Under the pieces are notes generated by a model. The model had not been told where the DNA came from. It made no database searches and was given only the letters and a program-made list of their open reading frames with translations. A stretch of DNA of 64,000 nucleotides from JAFDZO01 sp044226845 (lineage in GTDB: Bacteria > Bacteroidota > Ignavibacteria > Tepidaquicellales > Tepidaquicellaceae): assembly GCA_044226845.1 (NCBI GenBank), contig JBGAGG010000013.1:1-64000 (forward strand), read 5' to 3'. Positions 44,989-54,487 of the stretch are shown piece after piece; the stretch's first letter is position 1, and the number at the start of each line of letters is the position of its first letter. Position numbers and translations under genes: made by a program.

Positions 44989-45825
44989 GTGGAACACGAA
45001 AACGAACATTTAGATATTAGAGAAAAATTATTACGACTTCCTAAATTACAAGCCGACGAAAATTTTCTGAAGAGACTTCAGATTCAAATCGATATTTTAG
45101 ATTCTGAAGAGCGAACAAGAGACGTTGTTGTTAAAGGCACGGCCTCATCTTATTTCAAAAATTTATTTGGTGCGCGCCTTGTTCCTGCCTTAGGCATTTC
45201 TTCTATTGTAGTAGCAGCATTTTTAGTTTATTTCATCTTAGGAGATAAAAAAGATGCAGTTGTTACTAACATGACGGGCAATAAAAATACGGAAACTATT
45301 ATTACGAAAGAAGAACCCGGCATTACTAACTCAGCTCCTGTAACAGAAAATAAAGAACTTGCCAAAAAAGAAGAGAACGATACTAAAGATAAAGTTGTAA
45401 CGAAAACACAGGAAACACCGCGTCAAACAAGTGATGAAGTTGTAACCGGCAAAACATTGCAGCCAAAGGTAACGGATGAAAGAATCGTATCTCCGCCTAA
45501 AACTGATGTTAAATCAAACACGGCTATAGATATAGAGCAAAGCGGTAGATTAATTGAGCAAAAGCCGAATCCGGTTACTTCTAACGAGAGAAAAACTACC
45601 GATAAAATAAAAGATGCTGAGCCTAAAAAAGAGATTATGAAATCTGAAAGTCCGACGGCATCAGTTGACCAGGAAAAAACGATTAATGAAGGTGGCCGAG
45701 GAAAGTCAGATACAAATACAAGCAAAAACCCGCAATCCAGCCCAAAACCAAAGAAAAAAACAGTAGACGGAGTAATAGATATAAGTAAATCCGTGCTGGA
45801 ATCTTTGAGAGATAAGCTAAAATAA
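44989..45825 (+). CDS. Putative membrane-anchored anti-sigma partner
   Basis: 278 aa. GTG start. Cytosolic N-terminus (1-65) with an acidic/Leu pattern (EKLLRLPKLQADENFLKRLQ), one membrane helix (about 63-83, ARLVPALGISSIVVAAFLVYF) and a long low-complexity tail rich in Lys, Thr, Pro and Glu. There is no zinc-binding ZAS motif (HxxxCxxC). Its place directly after the ECF gene and the topology fit an anti-sigma factor; the sequence alone does not prove it. Confidence 0.55.
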   Translation: MEHENEHLDIREKLLRLPKLQADENFLKRLQIQIDILDSEERTRDVVVKGTASSYFKNLFGARLVPALGISSIVVAAFLVYFILGDKKDAVVTNMTGNKNTETIITKEEPGITNSAPVTENKELAKKEENDTKDKVVTKTQETPRQTSDEVVTGKTLQPKVTDERIVSPPKTDVKSNTAIDIEQSGRLIEQKPNPVTSNERKTTDKIKDAEPKKEIMKSESPTASVDQEKTINEGGRGKSDTNTSKNPQSSPKPKKKTVDGVIDISKSVLESLRDKLK

Positions 45826-45909
45826 TTCCCCCGCTGTTTTTAAATTTCTATTAATATTTTTAATAGCTAATTTTGTTTTAAACTTATTTCACTTCCCCAC
45901 ATCTAACAA

Positions 45910-46164
45910 ATGAAATTCAGCTCGAAAATTAAAATTACTTTACGCAAAAGTATTTTAGACCCGCAGGGAAAAGCAATTGAACACTCATTGAAATCAATCG
46001 GGTACGATTCTATTATAGATACACGCATCGGGAAATTTATTGAGCTTCTTGTTGAAGCCGACTCTCCTGAAAAAGCAAAACAAATTACAGATGATGCCTG
46101 CAAAAAACTGCTTGCAAATCCTGTAATGGAAGATTATGAATTTGAAACTACAGAGCTAAAATGA
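45910..46164 (+). CDS. purS: Phosphoribosylformylglycinamidine synthase subunit PurS
   Basis: 84 aa with LRKSILDPQGKAIEHSL and KFIELLVEAD. It is the small subunit of the PurSQL FGAM synthase and links the PurQ amidotransferase to PurL. Its stop overlaps the purQ start by 4 bases (ATGA). Confidence 0.95.
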   Translation: MKFSSKIKITLRKSILDPQGKAIEHSLKSIGYDSIIDTRIGKFIELLVEADSPEKAKQITDDACKKLLANPVMEDYEFETTELK

Positions 46165-46832
46165 GCAAGGCAAAGATTGGCGTAGTAGTTTTCCCGGGTT
46201 CAAATTGCGACCACGATGCATACAACGTATGCAAGCATGTGCTTAATGCAGATACAAAATTTCTATGGCATAAAGACGGAAGCATTGAAGACAGGAATAT
46301 AATAATTCTTCCCGGAGGATTTTCATACGGGGACTATTTACGATGCGGAGCAATTTCAAGATTCTCTTCTATAATGACAGATGTTATCCGATTCGCAGAT
46401 AACGGCGGAATTGTAATAGGGATTTGCAACGGATTTCAGGTATTGTGCGAGTCAGGACTTCTTCCCGGCGCTCTGCTAAGAAATGAAAATCTTAAGTTTA
46501 TATGCAAAACTGTTTCATTGAAAGTAGAAAATAATAAGAGTATTTTTACAGGCAAATATGATATAAAAGAGGATATTCATATCCCCATAGCTCACGGCGA
46601 GGGAAATTATTACTGCGATGAAAATACACTGAGCGAACTGATAAGCAATAATCAGATATTATTCAGCTATAATGAGAACCCGAACGGTTCTCTATTTAAT
46701 ATAGCGGGAATACAGAATAAACACAGAAACGTTTTAGGAATGATGCCGCATCCTGAAAGAGCCTCTGAAAAGCTGCTCGGAAACGATGACGGAAAGAGAT
46801 TGTTTGAAAGCGTTGTAGAAAGTATATTATAA
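46161..46832 (+). CDS. purQ: Phosphoribosylformylglycinamidine synthase subunit PurQ
   Basis: 223 aa glutamine amidotransferase: VVVFPGSNCDHDAY start, catalytic Cys in GICNGFQVLCESGLLPG, and the His-Glu pair in PHPERA. It supplies ammonia to PurL in purine synthesis. purL is not in the window. Confidence 0.96.
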   Translation: MSKAKIGVVVFPGSNCDHDAYNVCKHVLNADTKFLWHKDGSIEDRNIIILPGGFSYGDYLRCGAISRFSSIMTDVIRFADNGGIVIGICNGFQVLCESGLLPGALLRNENLKFICKTVSLKVENNKSIFTGKYDIKEDIHIPIAHGEGNYYCDENTLSELISNNQILFSYNENPNGSLFNIAGIQNKHRNVLGMMPHPERASEKLLGNDDGKRLFESVVESIL

Positions 46833-46855
46833 TGAGATTATTTAGTGTGTAAAAA

Positions 46856-47011
46856 ATGAATAAAATCTTATCCGATATAGGGTATTTGGAAATAGCGACT
46901 GCAATATTTTGTCTATTGCTAATAATTTTCGGACCAGTGATAGGATTTATACTGGTTGCAAAACAACACAACACTTTAAAACCAAGGTTTTACAATAAAA
47001 ATAAAAATTAA
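46856..47011 (+). CDS. Small single-pass membrane protein upstream of tatA
   Basis: 51 aa, too short for a normal length cut-off. One long hydrophobic segment (TAIFCLLLIIFGPVIGFILV) with a basic tail (KQHNTLKPRFYNKNKN). ATG 46856 is 23 bases after purQ and the stop is 5 bases before tatA. The position between them suggests co-transcription with tatA. Function unknown; whether it is conserved next to tatA should decide if it is real. Confidence 0.5.
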   Translation: MNKILSDIGYLEIATAIFCLLLIIFGPVIGFILVAKQHNTLKPRFYNKNKN

Positions 47012-47016
47012 TTAAC

Positions 47017-47208
47017 ATGTTTGGATTAGGAACTCCCGAAATAATATTGATAGCTATCGTGATCTTAGTATTGTTTGGAGCGAAGAAAATCCCTGATTTA
47101 ATGCAGGGTCTCGGAAAAGGAATTAAAGAATTCAAAAAGGCTTCAAGCGATATCGAAAAAGATATTACAAATCACGATCGCGATAACGATAAAAAACCGG
47201 CTGCTTAA
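47017..47208 (+). CDS. tatA: Sec-independent twin-arginine translocase protein TatA
   Basis: 63 aa. N-terminal helix LGTPEIILIAIVILVLFGAKKIPDLM, the FG-x-KKIP hinge and the amphipathic helix GLGKGIKEFKKA with a Lys/Asp tail. It forms the translocation pore with TatC, not seen here. Confidence 0.95.
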   Translation: MFGLGTPEIILIAIVILVLFGAKKIPDLMQGLGKGIKEFKKASSDIEKDITNHDRDNDKKPAA

Positions 47209-47263
47209 TTTAAAAAATTATTCAGTTTAGAAATTTAAATTTGATTCTTTAATTAATAATTAC

Positions 47264-47305
47264 TTAAAAGGGATTTATATTTGTAAATCCCTTTTGCTTT
47301 ATTCC
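47264..47305 (+). terminator. Intrinsic terminator between tatA and gatA
   Basis: Stem AAAAGGGATTTA (47266-47277) / TAAATCCCTTTT (47284-47295), short loop, then GCTTT. Perfect 12-base stem. Confidence 0.85.
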
Positions 47306-47320
47306 TAAAATTATTTTCAT

Positions 47321-48748
47321 ATGAAAGAAATTTCTTCAAAATATTCAGAGCTTAGAAAAAATTTAGATTCAGGAAATATTACCTGCGTTGATGCAGTTAA
47401 TTATTACCTGGCAAAAATTAAAGAAAGAGAAAGCTTAAATGTTTTTATTTCTCTTTTTGAAAACGAGGCGCTTGAACTGGCAAAGTTAATAGATGAAAAA
47501 ATAAAGAACGGCACTGCGGGAGAGCTTGCCGGAATGGTAATTTCCGTTAAAGATGTTATTTCAGTGAAAGATGCCCTGCTTACATGCGGCTCTAAAATAC
47601 TAAGCAACTTCAACGCAATATACGATGCAACTGTAATAAAAAGACTAAAAGATGCCGATGCCATTTTAATAGGTAAAGTAAACTGTGATGAATTTGCAAT
47701 GGGTTCTTCCAATGAAAATTCTTTTTTCGGAGTTACAAAAAATCCAATTGATGAAAATAGAGTCCCCGGCGGTTCATCGGGAGCAAGCGCTGTTTCAGTC
47801 GCTGCCGATATGTGTATGGTCTCTCTCGGTTCTGAAACAGGCGGCTCAATAAGACAGCCTGCATCATTCTGCGGCATTACAGGATTGAAGGCAACTTACG
47901 GAAGAATTTCACGATTCGGGCTTGTTGCATTTGCTTCGTCGTTCGATTCAATTGGTCTCTTTGCAAAAGAGAATGAAAATATAGCACGAGTATTAAAAGT
48001 AATTACAGGAAAAGATGAACAGGATTCTACTTCTGCTGATGTTGAAGTTCCAAATTACGCTGAAGAGATAAAAGAAAAACTTGACCCCAAGAAAATAAGA
48101 ATAGGATTTGCAAAGGAATATTTCGGCGAAGGACTTAATGAAGAAATAAAGCAGACAATCTTAGCAAAACTTGAGCATCTGAAAAATAAAGGATTCGAAG
48201 TCCTTGAAGTCGAACTTCCATATTCAAAATATGCAATTCAAACTTATTATATTTTAACATGTGCAGAAGCATCAAGCAATCTTTCCCGTTATGACGGAGT
48301 AAGATACGGAGTTCGCTCGGAAAATTCCGATGTAATGGAGGATATGTATGTGAATACACGCTCAGAAGGATTCGGCGCAGAAGTGAAAAGAAGAATTATG
48401 CTCGGAACGTATGTGCTTTCATCGGGCTACTATGATGCATACTACCGTAAAGGACAAAAGGTAAGACGCCTGATCAAACAGGATTTTGAAAACGCTTTTG
48501 AAAAAGTTGATTATATAATTTCACCTACAACTCCAACACCTGCATTTAAGATCGGCGATAAAGTTGATGATCCTCTTGCAATGTATCTTAATGATATTTA
48601 CACTGTATCTGTAAACCTTGCAGGTATTTGCGGATTGTCAGTCCCGATTGGAAAAGATAAAGAAAATCTTCCGTTTGGTATTCAGGTCATGGGAAGAAAA
48701 TTTGATGAGGCAGGATTATTAAAGATGGCAGATTTATTATCTGAATAA
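47321..48748 (+). CDS. gatA: Glutamyl-tRNA(Gln) amidotransferase subunit A
   Basis: 475 aa amidase-signature enzyme. Catalytic Lys77 (VISVKDVI), cis-Ser in GSSGASAVSVAADMC and nucleophile Ser in GSETGGSIRQPASFCG. With GatB and GatC (not here) it makes Gln-tRNA from Glu-tRNA. The terminator upstream makes it a separate unit. Confidence 0.96.
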   Translation: MKEISSKYSELRKNLDSGNITCVDAVNYYLAKIKERESLNVFISLFENEALELAKLIDEKIKNGTAGELAGMVISVKDVISVKDALLTCGSKILSNFNAIYDATVIKRLKDADAILIGKVNCDEFAMGSSNENSFFGVTKNPIDENRVPGGSSGASAVSVAADMCMVSLGSETGGSIRQPASFCGITGLKATYGRISRFGLVAFASSFDSIGLFAKENENIARVLKVITGKDEQDSTSADVEVPNYAEEIKEKLDPKKIRIGFAKEYFGEGLNEEIKQTILAKLEHLKNKGFEVLEVELPYSKYAIQTYYILTCAEASSNLSRYDGVRYGVRSENSDVMEDMYVNTRSEGFGAEVKRRIMLGTYVLSSGYYDAYYRKGQKVRRLIKQDFENAFEKVDYIISPTTPTPAFKIGDKVDDPLAMYLNDIYTVSVNLAGICGLSVPIGKDKENLPFGIQVMGRKFDEAGLLKMADLLSE

Positions 48749-48757
48749 TTTTTAAAA

Positions 48758-49840
48758 TTACCTCGTTAGATTAAATTCGAAGCGCGTTCCTTTATTCTCT
48801 TCGCTCTCTACTTTTATCTGGCTCTTATGTACTTCCAGAATGTGCTTTACTATTGAGAGTCCGAGTCCGCTGCCGCCGACATCGCGCGAACGCGTTTTAT
48901 CCACTCTGTAAAATCTTTCAAAAAGTCTTGGCAAGTCAGCTTTAGGAATTCCAATGCCGTTATCTTCAACTGAAATTGTAACTTCTTTCGGCTTAAGTTC
49001 AGTGGAGACTTTTATTACTCCGTCTGCATTTGTGTATTTCACTGCGTTATCAATTAAGTTTATCATTACCTGCTTTAATCTTTCTTCATCACCGAAAACA
49101 TTCACTCCGTTAGAGCTTCCCGGATTAAATTCGATCTTTATATTTTTTTTCTGGGCTATTCCCTGCAAGTCGTCAATCGTTCTTTTTATCATTTCATTCA
49201 CTCTGAAATATCTTTTGCTCATTTTCATTCCGGCTTCAAACTTTGAAATGCTAATAAGGTCATCTACTAAATCTTTTAATCTGTAAGTCTGCTTAATAGC
49301 CCGCTGCAAAAAATCTTCTGCAACTGATTTATCATTTATTGCTCCGTCAACAAGGGTTTCCAGAGAAAGCTGAATTGCAAAAATAGGTGTGCGGAGCTCA
49401 TGAGTTACGTTACCTAAAAATTCATTTCTGTTTACTTTAAATGTTTTCGCCGTCTGCAAATCATTAGATAATCTTTCTGCAACATCTATCAGAAGATTAT
49501 TTATATTGTATATATAGAGCGATTTTGATTTATCCTCTCTGTATTGAATTAGCTCAGCCAGAATTTCATTCACAGCAGAAATTTCACTATCAAGTTCATC
49601 ATTATCTTCACGCTGCGTGCTGAGTTTTTTTGTAATTTTAGAAAGGTCCTGAAGCGGTTTGAATAGCTCAAATTTGATGAATGCGAATGTTGCACTGTAG
49701 CATACAATCATTATTACCCCTGAAGCAATTAACGTTTCATTCGAAACATCAATTACTTTTGAAAGAATAATTATGAATACAAAAAATAGTAGTGAGTAAA
49801 GGAGTGTAAATTTTGAGAAGAGTTTTAATCTGTTCTTCAT
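48758..49840 (-). CDS. PhoR-like membrane histidine kinase with short sensor
   Basis: 360 aa. Two membrane helices (about 13-30 and 36-56) with almost no periplasmic loop, a HAMP-like linker, HisKA with His147 (NVTHELRTPIFAIQ), N-box QVMINLIDNAVKYT, G1 VEDNGIGI, G2 GGSGLGLSIVKH. It pairs with the response regulator 13 bases upstream on the same strand. The tiny external part suggests it senses membrane or cytosolic signals rather than a periplasmic ligand. Confidence 0.93.
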   Translation of the reverse strand: MKNRLKLFSKFTLLYSLLFFVFIIILSKVIDVSNETLIASGVIMIVCYSATFAFIKFELFKPLQDLSKITKKLSTQREDNDELDSEISAVNEILAELIQYREDKSKSLYIYNINNLLIDVAERLSNDLQTAKTFKVNRNEFLGNVTHELRTPIFAIQLSLETLVDGAINDKSVAEDFLQRAIKQTYRLKDLVDDLISISKFEAGMKMSKRYFRVNEMIKRTIDDLQGIAQKKNIKIEFNPGSSNGVNVFGDEERLKQVMINLIDNAVKYTNADGVIKVSTELKPKEVTISVEDNGIGIPKADLPRLFERFYRVDKTRSRDVGGSGLGLSIVKHILEVHKSQIKVESEENKGTRFEFNLTR

Positions 49841-49853
49841 CTATACAATATAA

Positions 49854-50570
49854 TTACTTCGCTTCTTTAAATCTATAGCCCAGACCTTTAATTGTTTCAA
49901 TGTAATCATTGTACTCGCCGAGCTTCTCTCTTACCTTAGCAACGTGCACGTCTACCGTTCTATCGACAACGTAAATATTTTCTCCCCATATCTGATTCAA
50001 TAATATCTCGCGTGAGAAAACTCTGCCGCGGTTTGCAATAAGAAAATGCAAAAGCTGAAATTCTTTTTTAGGAAAGAAAATTTCTTTTTTATTTATTTTT
50101 ACTGAGTGAGTTACGCTATCGACTTCAAGATTTTTAAACTTTATTATTTCATCAAGCTTTGTGTTTCTTTCAGCTTCAACATTGCTTCGGCGTATTACTG
50201 ACTTAACTCTTGCAATTACTTTTCTCGGAGAGAGCGGCTTGTGAATATAATCGTCGGCACCAAGTTCAAGACCAAGTATCTCGTCAATTTCGTTTTCTTT
50301 TGCAGTTAAAAATATTACGGGAATTTTGGCTGTGGCGGGATTTTGTTTAAGCTGCTTACATACTTCAAAGCCGTTCAGCTCCGGCATCATTATATCAAGT
50401 AAAATTAAATCAGGGTGGTTCTCAACTAACTCAAGCGCTTCTTTTCCGTTATAAGCAGTCAAAACCTCAAATTCGTGCTCTTTTTCAAGATTGTATTTTA
50501 AAATATCGACGATATCTTTTTCGTCATCTACTACCAGTATTTTCTTTTTCACCTTATTGTTTTTCATCAA
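49854..50570 (-). CDS. OmpR/PhoB-type response regulator
   Basis: 238 aa. Receiver domain with phospho-Asp in LILLDIMMPELNGFEV, Lys in FLTAKENE, and a winged-helix effector domain (FPKKEFQLLHFLIANRGRVFSRE and VDVHVAKVREKLGEYNDYI). It controls transcription when phosphorylated by the kinase encoded downstream. No pst or phosphatase gene is adjacent, so phosphate control is not shown. Confidence 0.95.
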   Translation of the reverse strand: MMKNNKVKKKILVVDDEKDIVDILKYNLEKEHEFEVLTAYNGKEALELVENHPDLILLDIMMPELNGFEVCKQLKQNPATAKIPVIFLTAKENEIDEILGLELGADDYIHKPLSPRKVIARVKSVIRRSNVEAERNTKLDEIIKFKNLEVDSVTHSVKINKKEIFFPKKEFQLLHFLIANRGRVFSREILLNQIWGENIYVVDRTVDVHVAKVREKLGEYNDYIETIKGLGYRFKEAK

Positions 50571-50604
50571 TATACACTATTAATGTAAAGAAACCGTAAA
50601 GTTT

Positions 50605-51612
50605 TTATTTTAAAATTACTTCTTTTCCAAGACTTGCCGATTTGTAAATCGCGTCGACAATCTTCATTCTTGAAAGTGCTTCCTCGCCGTTGCAAATTAT
50701 TTCAGCTTCGTTGTTAATCACTTTTACAAAGTGCTGAAGTTCAAATTCGTAACTCTTCTTAAACTGATTCGAAGGCATCTGCAGTTTGTTTGGAGTTATG
50801 TTAAATAATTTATCTCCCATTTTTTTATAGATGCGCAGAGGATTTATTGCAGAGCTTCCTGTCTTGCCGAAGACATTGCAATAAAATAATTCACCTTCTC
50901 TTTGCAAGCTCCAGCTGGTTTCAATTGAAAGTGTTGAACCGTTTTTAAATTTTATCAGGGTAATATTAGAATCTTCTACGTTCTTTGTATTGTGATTATA
51001 ATTGACCGCAGAAACACTATGCGGTTCAGGGAAACCAAGCATCCACATTCCAAGGTCAAGCATTACTATTCCATTATCTAAAAATACTCCGCCGCCTGAT
51101 TTTTCTTTTTCGAGAAACCATTTCTGGTCAGAGCTTTGTGTTTTTATCCATCCTGTCTTTACGTAGAAAGGCTCGCCGATTTCTTTTCCCTTCACAAAAG
51201 TTTTCATAAGCATAACGTCGTTACGGAAACGATTGTTCATGCCAATCATCAGTTTCTTTTTATGCTTTTTCGCAGCTTCAACTATATCTTCGGCCTCGGC
51301 ATAATTTCTGGCAATAGGTTTTTCTACAAGGACATCTTTACCTGCTGCAAAAGATTTTAATGCAAGCTCTCTGTGTGCATCAGTCTGCGCAGTAATAATT
51401 ACTGCAGCAATGTCGGGATTCTCTTCAAGCATCTTATCAAAATCTTTATAACATTTTTTTATTCCATATTTTGAAGCTATTTGCTTTGCTTTGGATAGTT
51501 CAAGGTCGCATACAGCTGTGATTTCAACGTCGTTCATTTTAGATAGAATCGGAATATGGTTTACCTGTGCTATTCCGCCTAGTCCTACAATTGCGAGTTG
51601 GGTTTTGCTCAT
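50605..51612 (-). CDS. Gfo/Idh/MocA family oxidoreductase
   Basis: 335 aa. Rossmann motif IVGLGGIAQVNHIPIL for NAD(P), family signature VLVEKPIARN (Lys-Pro pair) near residue 97, and the C-terminal sugar-binding fold (GGGVFLDNGIVMLDL). It oxidises a sugar or inositol derivative; which one cannot be read from sequence. Monocistronic. Confidence 0.9.
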   Translation of the reverse strand: MSKTQLAIVGLGGIAQVNHIPILSKMNDVEITAVCDLELSKAKQIASKYGIKKCYKDFDKMLEENPDIAAVIITAQTDAHRELALKSFAAGKDVLVEKPIARNYAEAEDIVEAAKKHKKKLMIGMNNRFRNDVMLMKTFVKGKEIGEPFYVKTGWIKTQSSDQKWFLEKEKSGGGVFLDNGIVMLDLGMWMLGFPEPHSVSAVNYNHNTKNVEDSNITLIKFKNGSTLSIETSWSLQREGELFYCNVFGKTGSSAINPLRIYKKMGDKLFNITPNKLQMPSNQFKKSYEFELQHFVKVINNEAEIICNGEEALSRMKIVDAIYKSASLGKEVILK

Positions 51613-51807
51613 AGAAAAGTTAGGTTAGAATTTGAAGTTTTAGTTGAAGGAGTAAAAAGTCAAGACACCCGAATCACATATGATTATTACTTACCGTTGC
51701 TTCATTCCTGACCTGGCGGGGTTGGGTAATGTCACATTGTTCGGGGCTTGACAAATATAACTCAATATAACTTTAACTGATTGAAAATTAAATAAACTAA
51801 AAAATAC

Positions 51808-52233
51808 CTATTTTATTTCCTTTTTTATTTTTTCTGCTGTCTCATCCAGTGCTTTTCCTTCTTTCGGTACAAAATATTCATCGGAAAATTTTAATCCAAA
51901 GCCGTCATTTTTAAATCTAGGTACTATATGTATGTGCAGATGAAATATTTCCTGTCCCGCTGCTTCTCCGTTTGCAATTAAATTTAAAACACCTTCACAC
52001 TTCACAGCTTTTGAAACAGAATCATTCAGTTTTTTCGTAACTGCCATTAAATGCTTTGCCGTTTCTTCATCACAGTCATCCAATGTTTCATAGTGTCTCT
52101 TCGGTACAACTAAAGTATGCCCTTCATTCACGGGCTGAATATCCATGAAAGCAATAGATATGTCATCTTCATAAACAAACTTAGTTTGAAATTCTTTATT
52201 TATTATTTTACAAAATACGCAGTTATTTTCCAT
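51808..52233 (-). CDS. HIT-family nucleotide hydrolase
   Basis: 141 aa. CVFCKIINKEF zinc-type start, DIQPVNEGHTLVVPKRH, and the histidine triad HLHIHIVPRF. Cleaves AMP-linked nucleotides (AMP-lysine or dinucleoside phosphates) in the cytosol. It lies 6 bases after the LptF/G gene. Confidence 0.93.
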   Translation of the reverse strand: MENNCVFCKIINKEFQTKFVYEDDISIAFMDIQPVNEGHTLVVPKRHYETLDDCDEETAKHLMAVTKKLNDSVSKAVKCEGVLNLIANGEAAGQEIFHLHIHIVPRFKNDGFGLKFSDEYFVPKEGKALDETAEKIKKEIK

Positions 52234-52239
52234 ATTTTT

Positions 52240-53574
52240 TTAAGATGACTTCTTCATTAATATTAATCCGAAAATTCCAAGCACAATGTTCGCAAACCAC
52301 ATGCCCAGCATAGGACTAAGCAATGCCCTATCTGCAAATTTCTCCCCGCCTATGAGCGAAGCCCAGTATAACAAAAAGAAAAACAATGAAAGTCCGGCTG
52401 CAATACCGAAGCCTCCCCTTCGCACTCTGTACCCTAGCGGCGCGCCAATCAATGCAAAGACTATACATGAAAACGGAATGGAATATTTTTTATAGATTTC
52501 AACATCGTACTGGTCAACCTGTTTCTCAAGCTCTTTTTTTATATTAGCCTGGCTTCTGTAATCATTTCTGTAAGTCATAATTTTTGAGTACAGCATCTTC
52601 AGCGAATCATAAGTATAATTTTTATTTGAAGTGTCTTTTTTATCAAGCAATACAGCTACCGGTATTTTATAAACCGTATCAGTAAATTTATATTTTGATA
52701 AAGCAATAATATCGGGATATGCTCTGGTAAAAACCTGAGCGCTTAACGTCGCTGCTGATTTTTTTAAGCTGTCTACAATCTGGTTCATTGCATAGGAGGA
52801 AAGCTCCCTGTCTCCTCGGGAAAAAGCATTATCACCTGACTGCTGAAAGCCGAAACCTTTAGCATCCATAATAATCCTATGCTTATCAAATTTTACAACC
52901 CTATACTTATTTGTATAATCCATATTGTTAAGCTGGTGAATTTCTCCGTTGGAAAGATTCATTACAATGTGGTTAAAATCACTTGTAAAACTTATATCAC
53001 CTTTCTCTGCCGTAATAACGTTTCGTGTTGCAGGGTTTGAGTAATCCGATATATAAATGTCTTCAAGATTATTATTGTTCTCAAAAGTTTTTTTAACAAG
53101 TATTTTAAATCCCCCTATATCATCGGAAAACTTCCCTGCTTCCAATATAAACGTAGGCTTTGTTTTTGATATATCAGTGAGAAGAACTCTTGCTTTATGA
53201 TTTGCCTCAGGAAGAATATCATTATTAAATCTTACCATCGCGTAAGATAAAATTACAGAGGCGATAAGTACCGGAGCCATTAGTTTAGGAAGGCTCAATC
53301 CGCTTGCCTTCATAATGGTAATTTCATTATCTGAAGACATGGAACCAAATGCCATCAGCGTTGCAACAAGTACTGCCATAGGAGCGGCAAGTGTTACAAT
53401 CCATGCGAGATTAAATGTTATAAGCTGGAAGATAATCCAAAGGCTCAGACCTTTACCAACAAGCTGGTCTAGAGCCTTGATTAAGAATTGAAATAAGAAT
53501 AGAAAAAAAATAGTAAAGAATGAGAAGATAAATGGTCCGACATGCGCTTTGAGTATGTATCTATATAGAATCAT
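52240..53574 (-). CDS. LptF/LptG-family lipopolysaccharide export permease
   Basis: 444 aa with six membrane helices (three before and three after a large periplasmic part), start YRYILKAHVGPFIFSF, then APMAVLVATLMAFG and C-terminal FALIGAPLGYRVRRGGFGIA. This is the LptBFGC transporter permease that extracts lipid A-core from the inner membrane. Which of LptF or LptG is not clear; only one is seen here. Confidence 0.9.
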   Translation of the reverse strand: MILYRYILKAHVGPFIFSFFTIFFLFLFQFLIKALDQLVGKGLSLWIIFQLITFNLAWIVTLAAPMAVLVATLMAFGSMSSDNEITIMKASGLSLPKLMAPVLIASVILSYAMVRFNNDILPEANHKARVLLTDISKTKPTFILEAGKFSDDIGGFKILVKKTFENNNNLEDIYISDYSNPATRNVITAEKGDISFTSDFNHIVMNLSNGEIHQLNNMDYTNKYRVVKFDKHRIIMDAKGFGFQQSGDNAFSRGDRELSSYAMNQIVDSLKKSAATLSAQVFTRAYPDIIALSKYKFTDTVYKIPVAVLLDKKDTSNKNYTYDSLKMLYSKIMTYRNDYRSQANIKKELEKQVDQYDVEIYKKYSIPFSCIVFALIGAPLGYRVRRGGFGIAAGLSLFFFLLYWASLIGGEKFADRALLSPMLGMWFANIVLGIFGLILMKKSS

Positions 53575-53602
53575 TCATTGATTTTCATTGTTGTAATATA
53601 CT

Positions 53603-54043
53603 TCATTCACTGTTTACTTTTGTCCATTTTTGCAGACTACCTGTCGGGTCAGTATTGATTGCCCCTGCTGTTACTGAAACAGTGTTTTCATCTGAGAAAT
53701 TTATATTTTTTGAACTATAAATATCACTGCAATCTCCTTTAACTTTAACTATATCAATAATAGAGTACTTCCCCTCACTTTCCTTAAATATGTTCATCCA
53801 TTTTACATCATTTTCGTTATAGCAGCTTTGCTTCATATTTTGCGGAACAGTAAATAGTTTCGATTCAAGATTACTGCCGTCTTTATAAACTTTCACCTGA
53901 GCTCCTGCAAATTCACCGTCCTTCAATTCCCATATGCCGGTTAACTTATCCTGCGCATATAAATTTGTTAACGATAAAATAGACAGAAAAATTACAGCAA
54001 ATATAGAAATATTTATATTCATTTGAGTTTTAAAATTATTCAT
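53603..54043 (-). CDS. Secreted DUF2147-like protein, second copy
   Basis: 146 aa. Signal peptide to TNLYAQ, then KLTGIWELKDGEFAGAQVKVYKDG. It aligns throughout with the gene directly upstream (KLVGTWERTGDDFAGAQVKVFKTG and W-x-N-I...G-Y/K) and overlaps its stop by 8 bases; a tandem duplication. DUF2147 is a small exported beta-barrel-like fold of unknown role. The copies differ in most non-core residues. Confidence 0.7.
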   Translation of the reverse strand: MNNFKTQMNINISIFAVIFLSILSLTNLYAQDKLTGIWELKDGEFAGAQVKVYKDGSNLESKLFTVPQNMKQSCYNENDVKWMNIFKESEGKYSIIDIVKVKGDCSDIYSSKNINFSDENTVSVTAGAINTDPTGSLQKWTKVNSE

Positions 54044-54458
54044 CGCTTATTTTAGTCCAAGTCTGAAAATTCCCGGATGTAGTCGGGTCAGTCGTCATAG
54101 ATGTAATTGTAATATGTGTGTCATCAGCAAACTCTATATATTTATATGCGTACCATGATTCACAGCTGCTGCTTTTTGATAAGTCGTCCATTTCATAATA
54201 ACCTTTTCCGGCTTTTATAATATTCATCCATTTAATTTCACCGACTCCAAAACAGCCGTCAATCATTGACTGAGTTGCGAAAACAATTTTACCTTTGAAT
54301 GTGCTTCCTGTCTTGAAAACTTTTACCTGCGCTCCTGCAAAGTCATCGCCGGTTCTTTCCCATGTACCGACTAACTTATCCTGAGCGTATAAATTAGTTA
54401 GGGAAATAAAAGACAGTACAAAAACTGCAAAGAACAGTCTGATTGTTTTTTGTTTCAT
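54036..54458 (-). CDS. Secreted DUF2147-like protein, first copy
   Basis: 140 aa with signal peptide ending TNLYAQ and the same core as the next gene (DKLVGTWERTGDDFAGAQ, IKWMNIIKAGKGYYEMDDL). Monocistronic pair with the second copy. Both keep a conserved Cys (GCFG, CYNE) near residue 78. Confidence 0.7.
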   Translation of the reverse strand: MKQKTIRLFFAVFVLSFISLTNLYAQDKLVGTWERTGDDFAGAQVKVFKTGSTFKGKIVFATQSMIDGCFGVGEIKWMNIIKAGKGYYEMDDLSKSSSCESWYAYKYIEFADDTHITITSMTTDPTTSGNFQTWTKISDE

Positions 54459-54487
54459 TGGGGTTGAATTTATTTATTGAATGTAAA

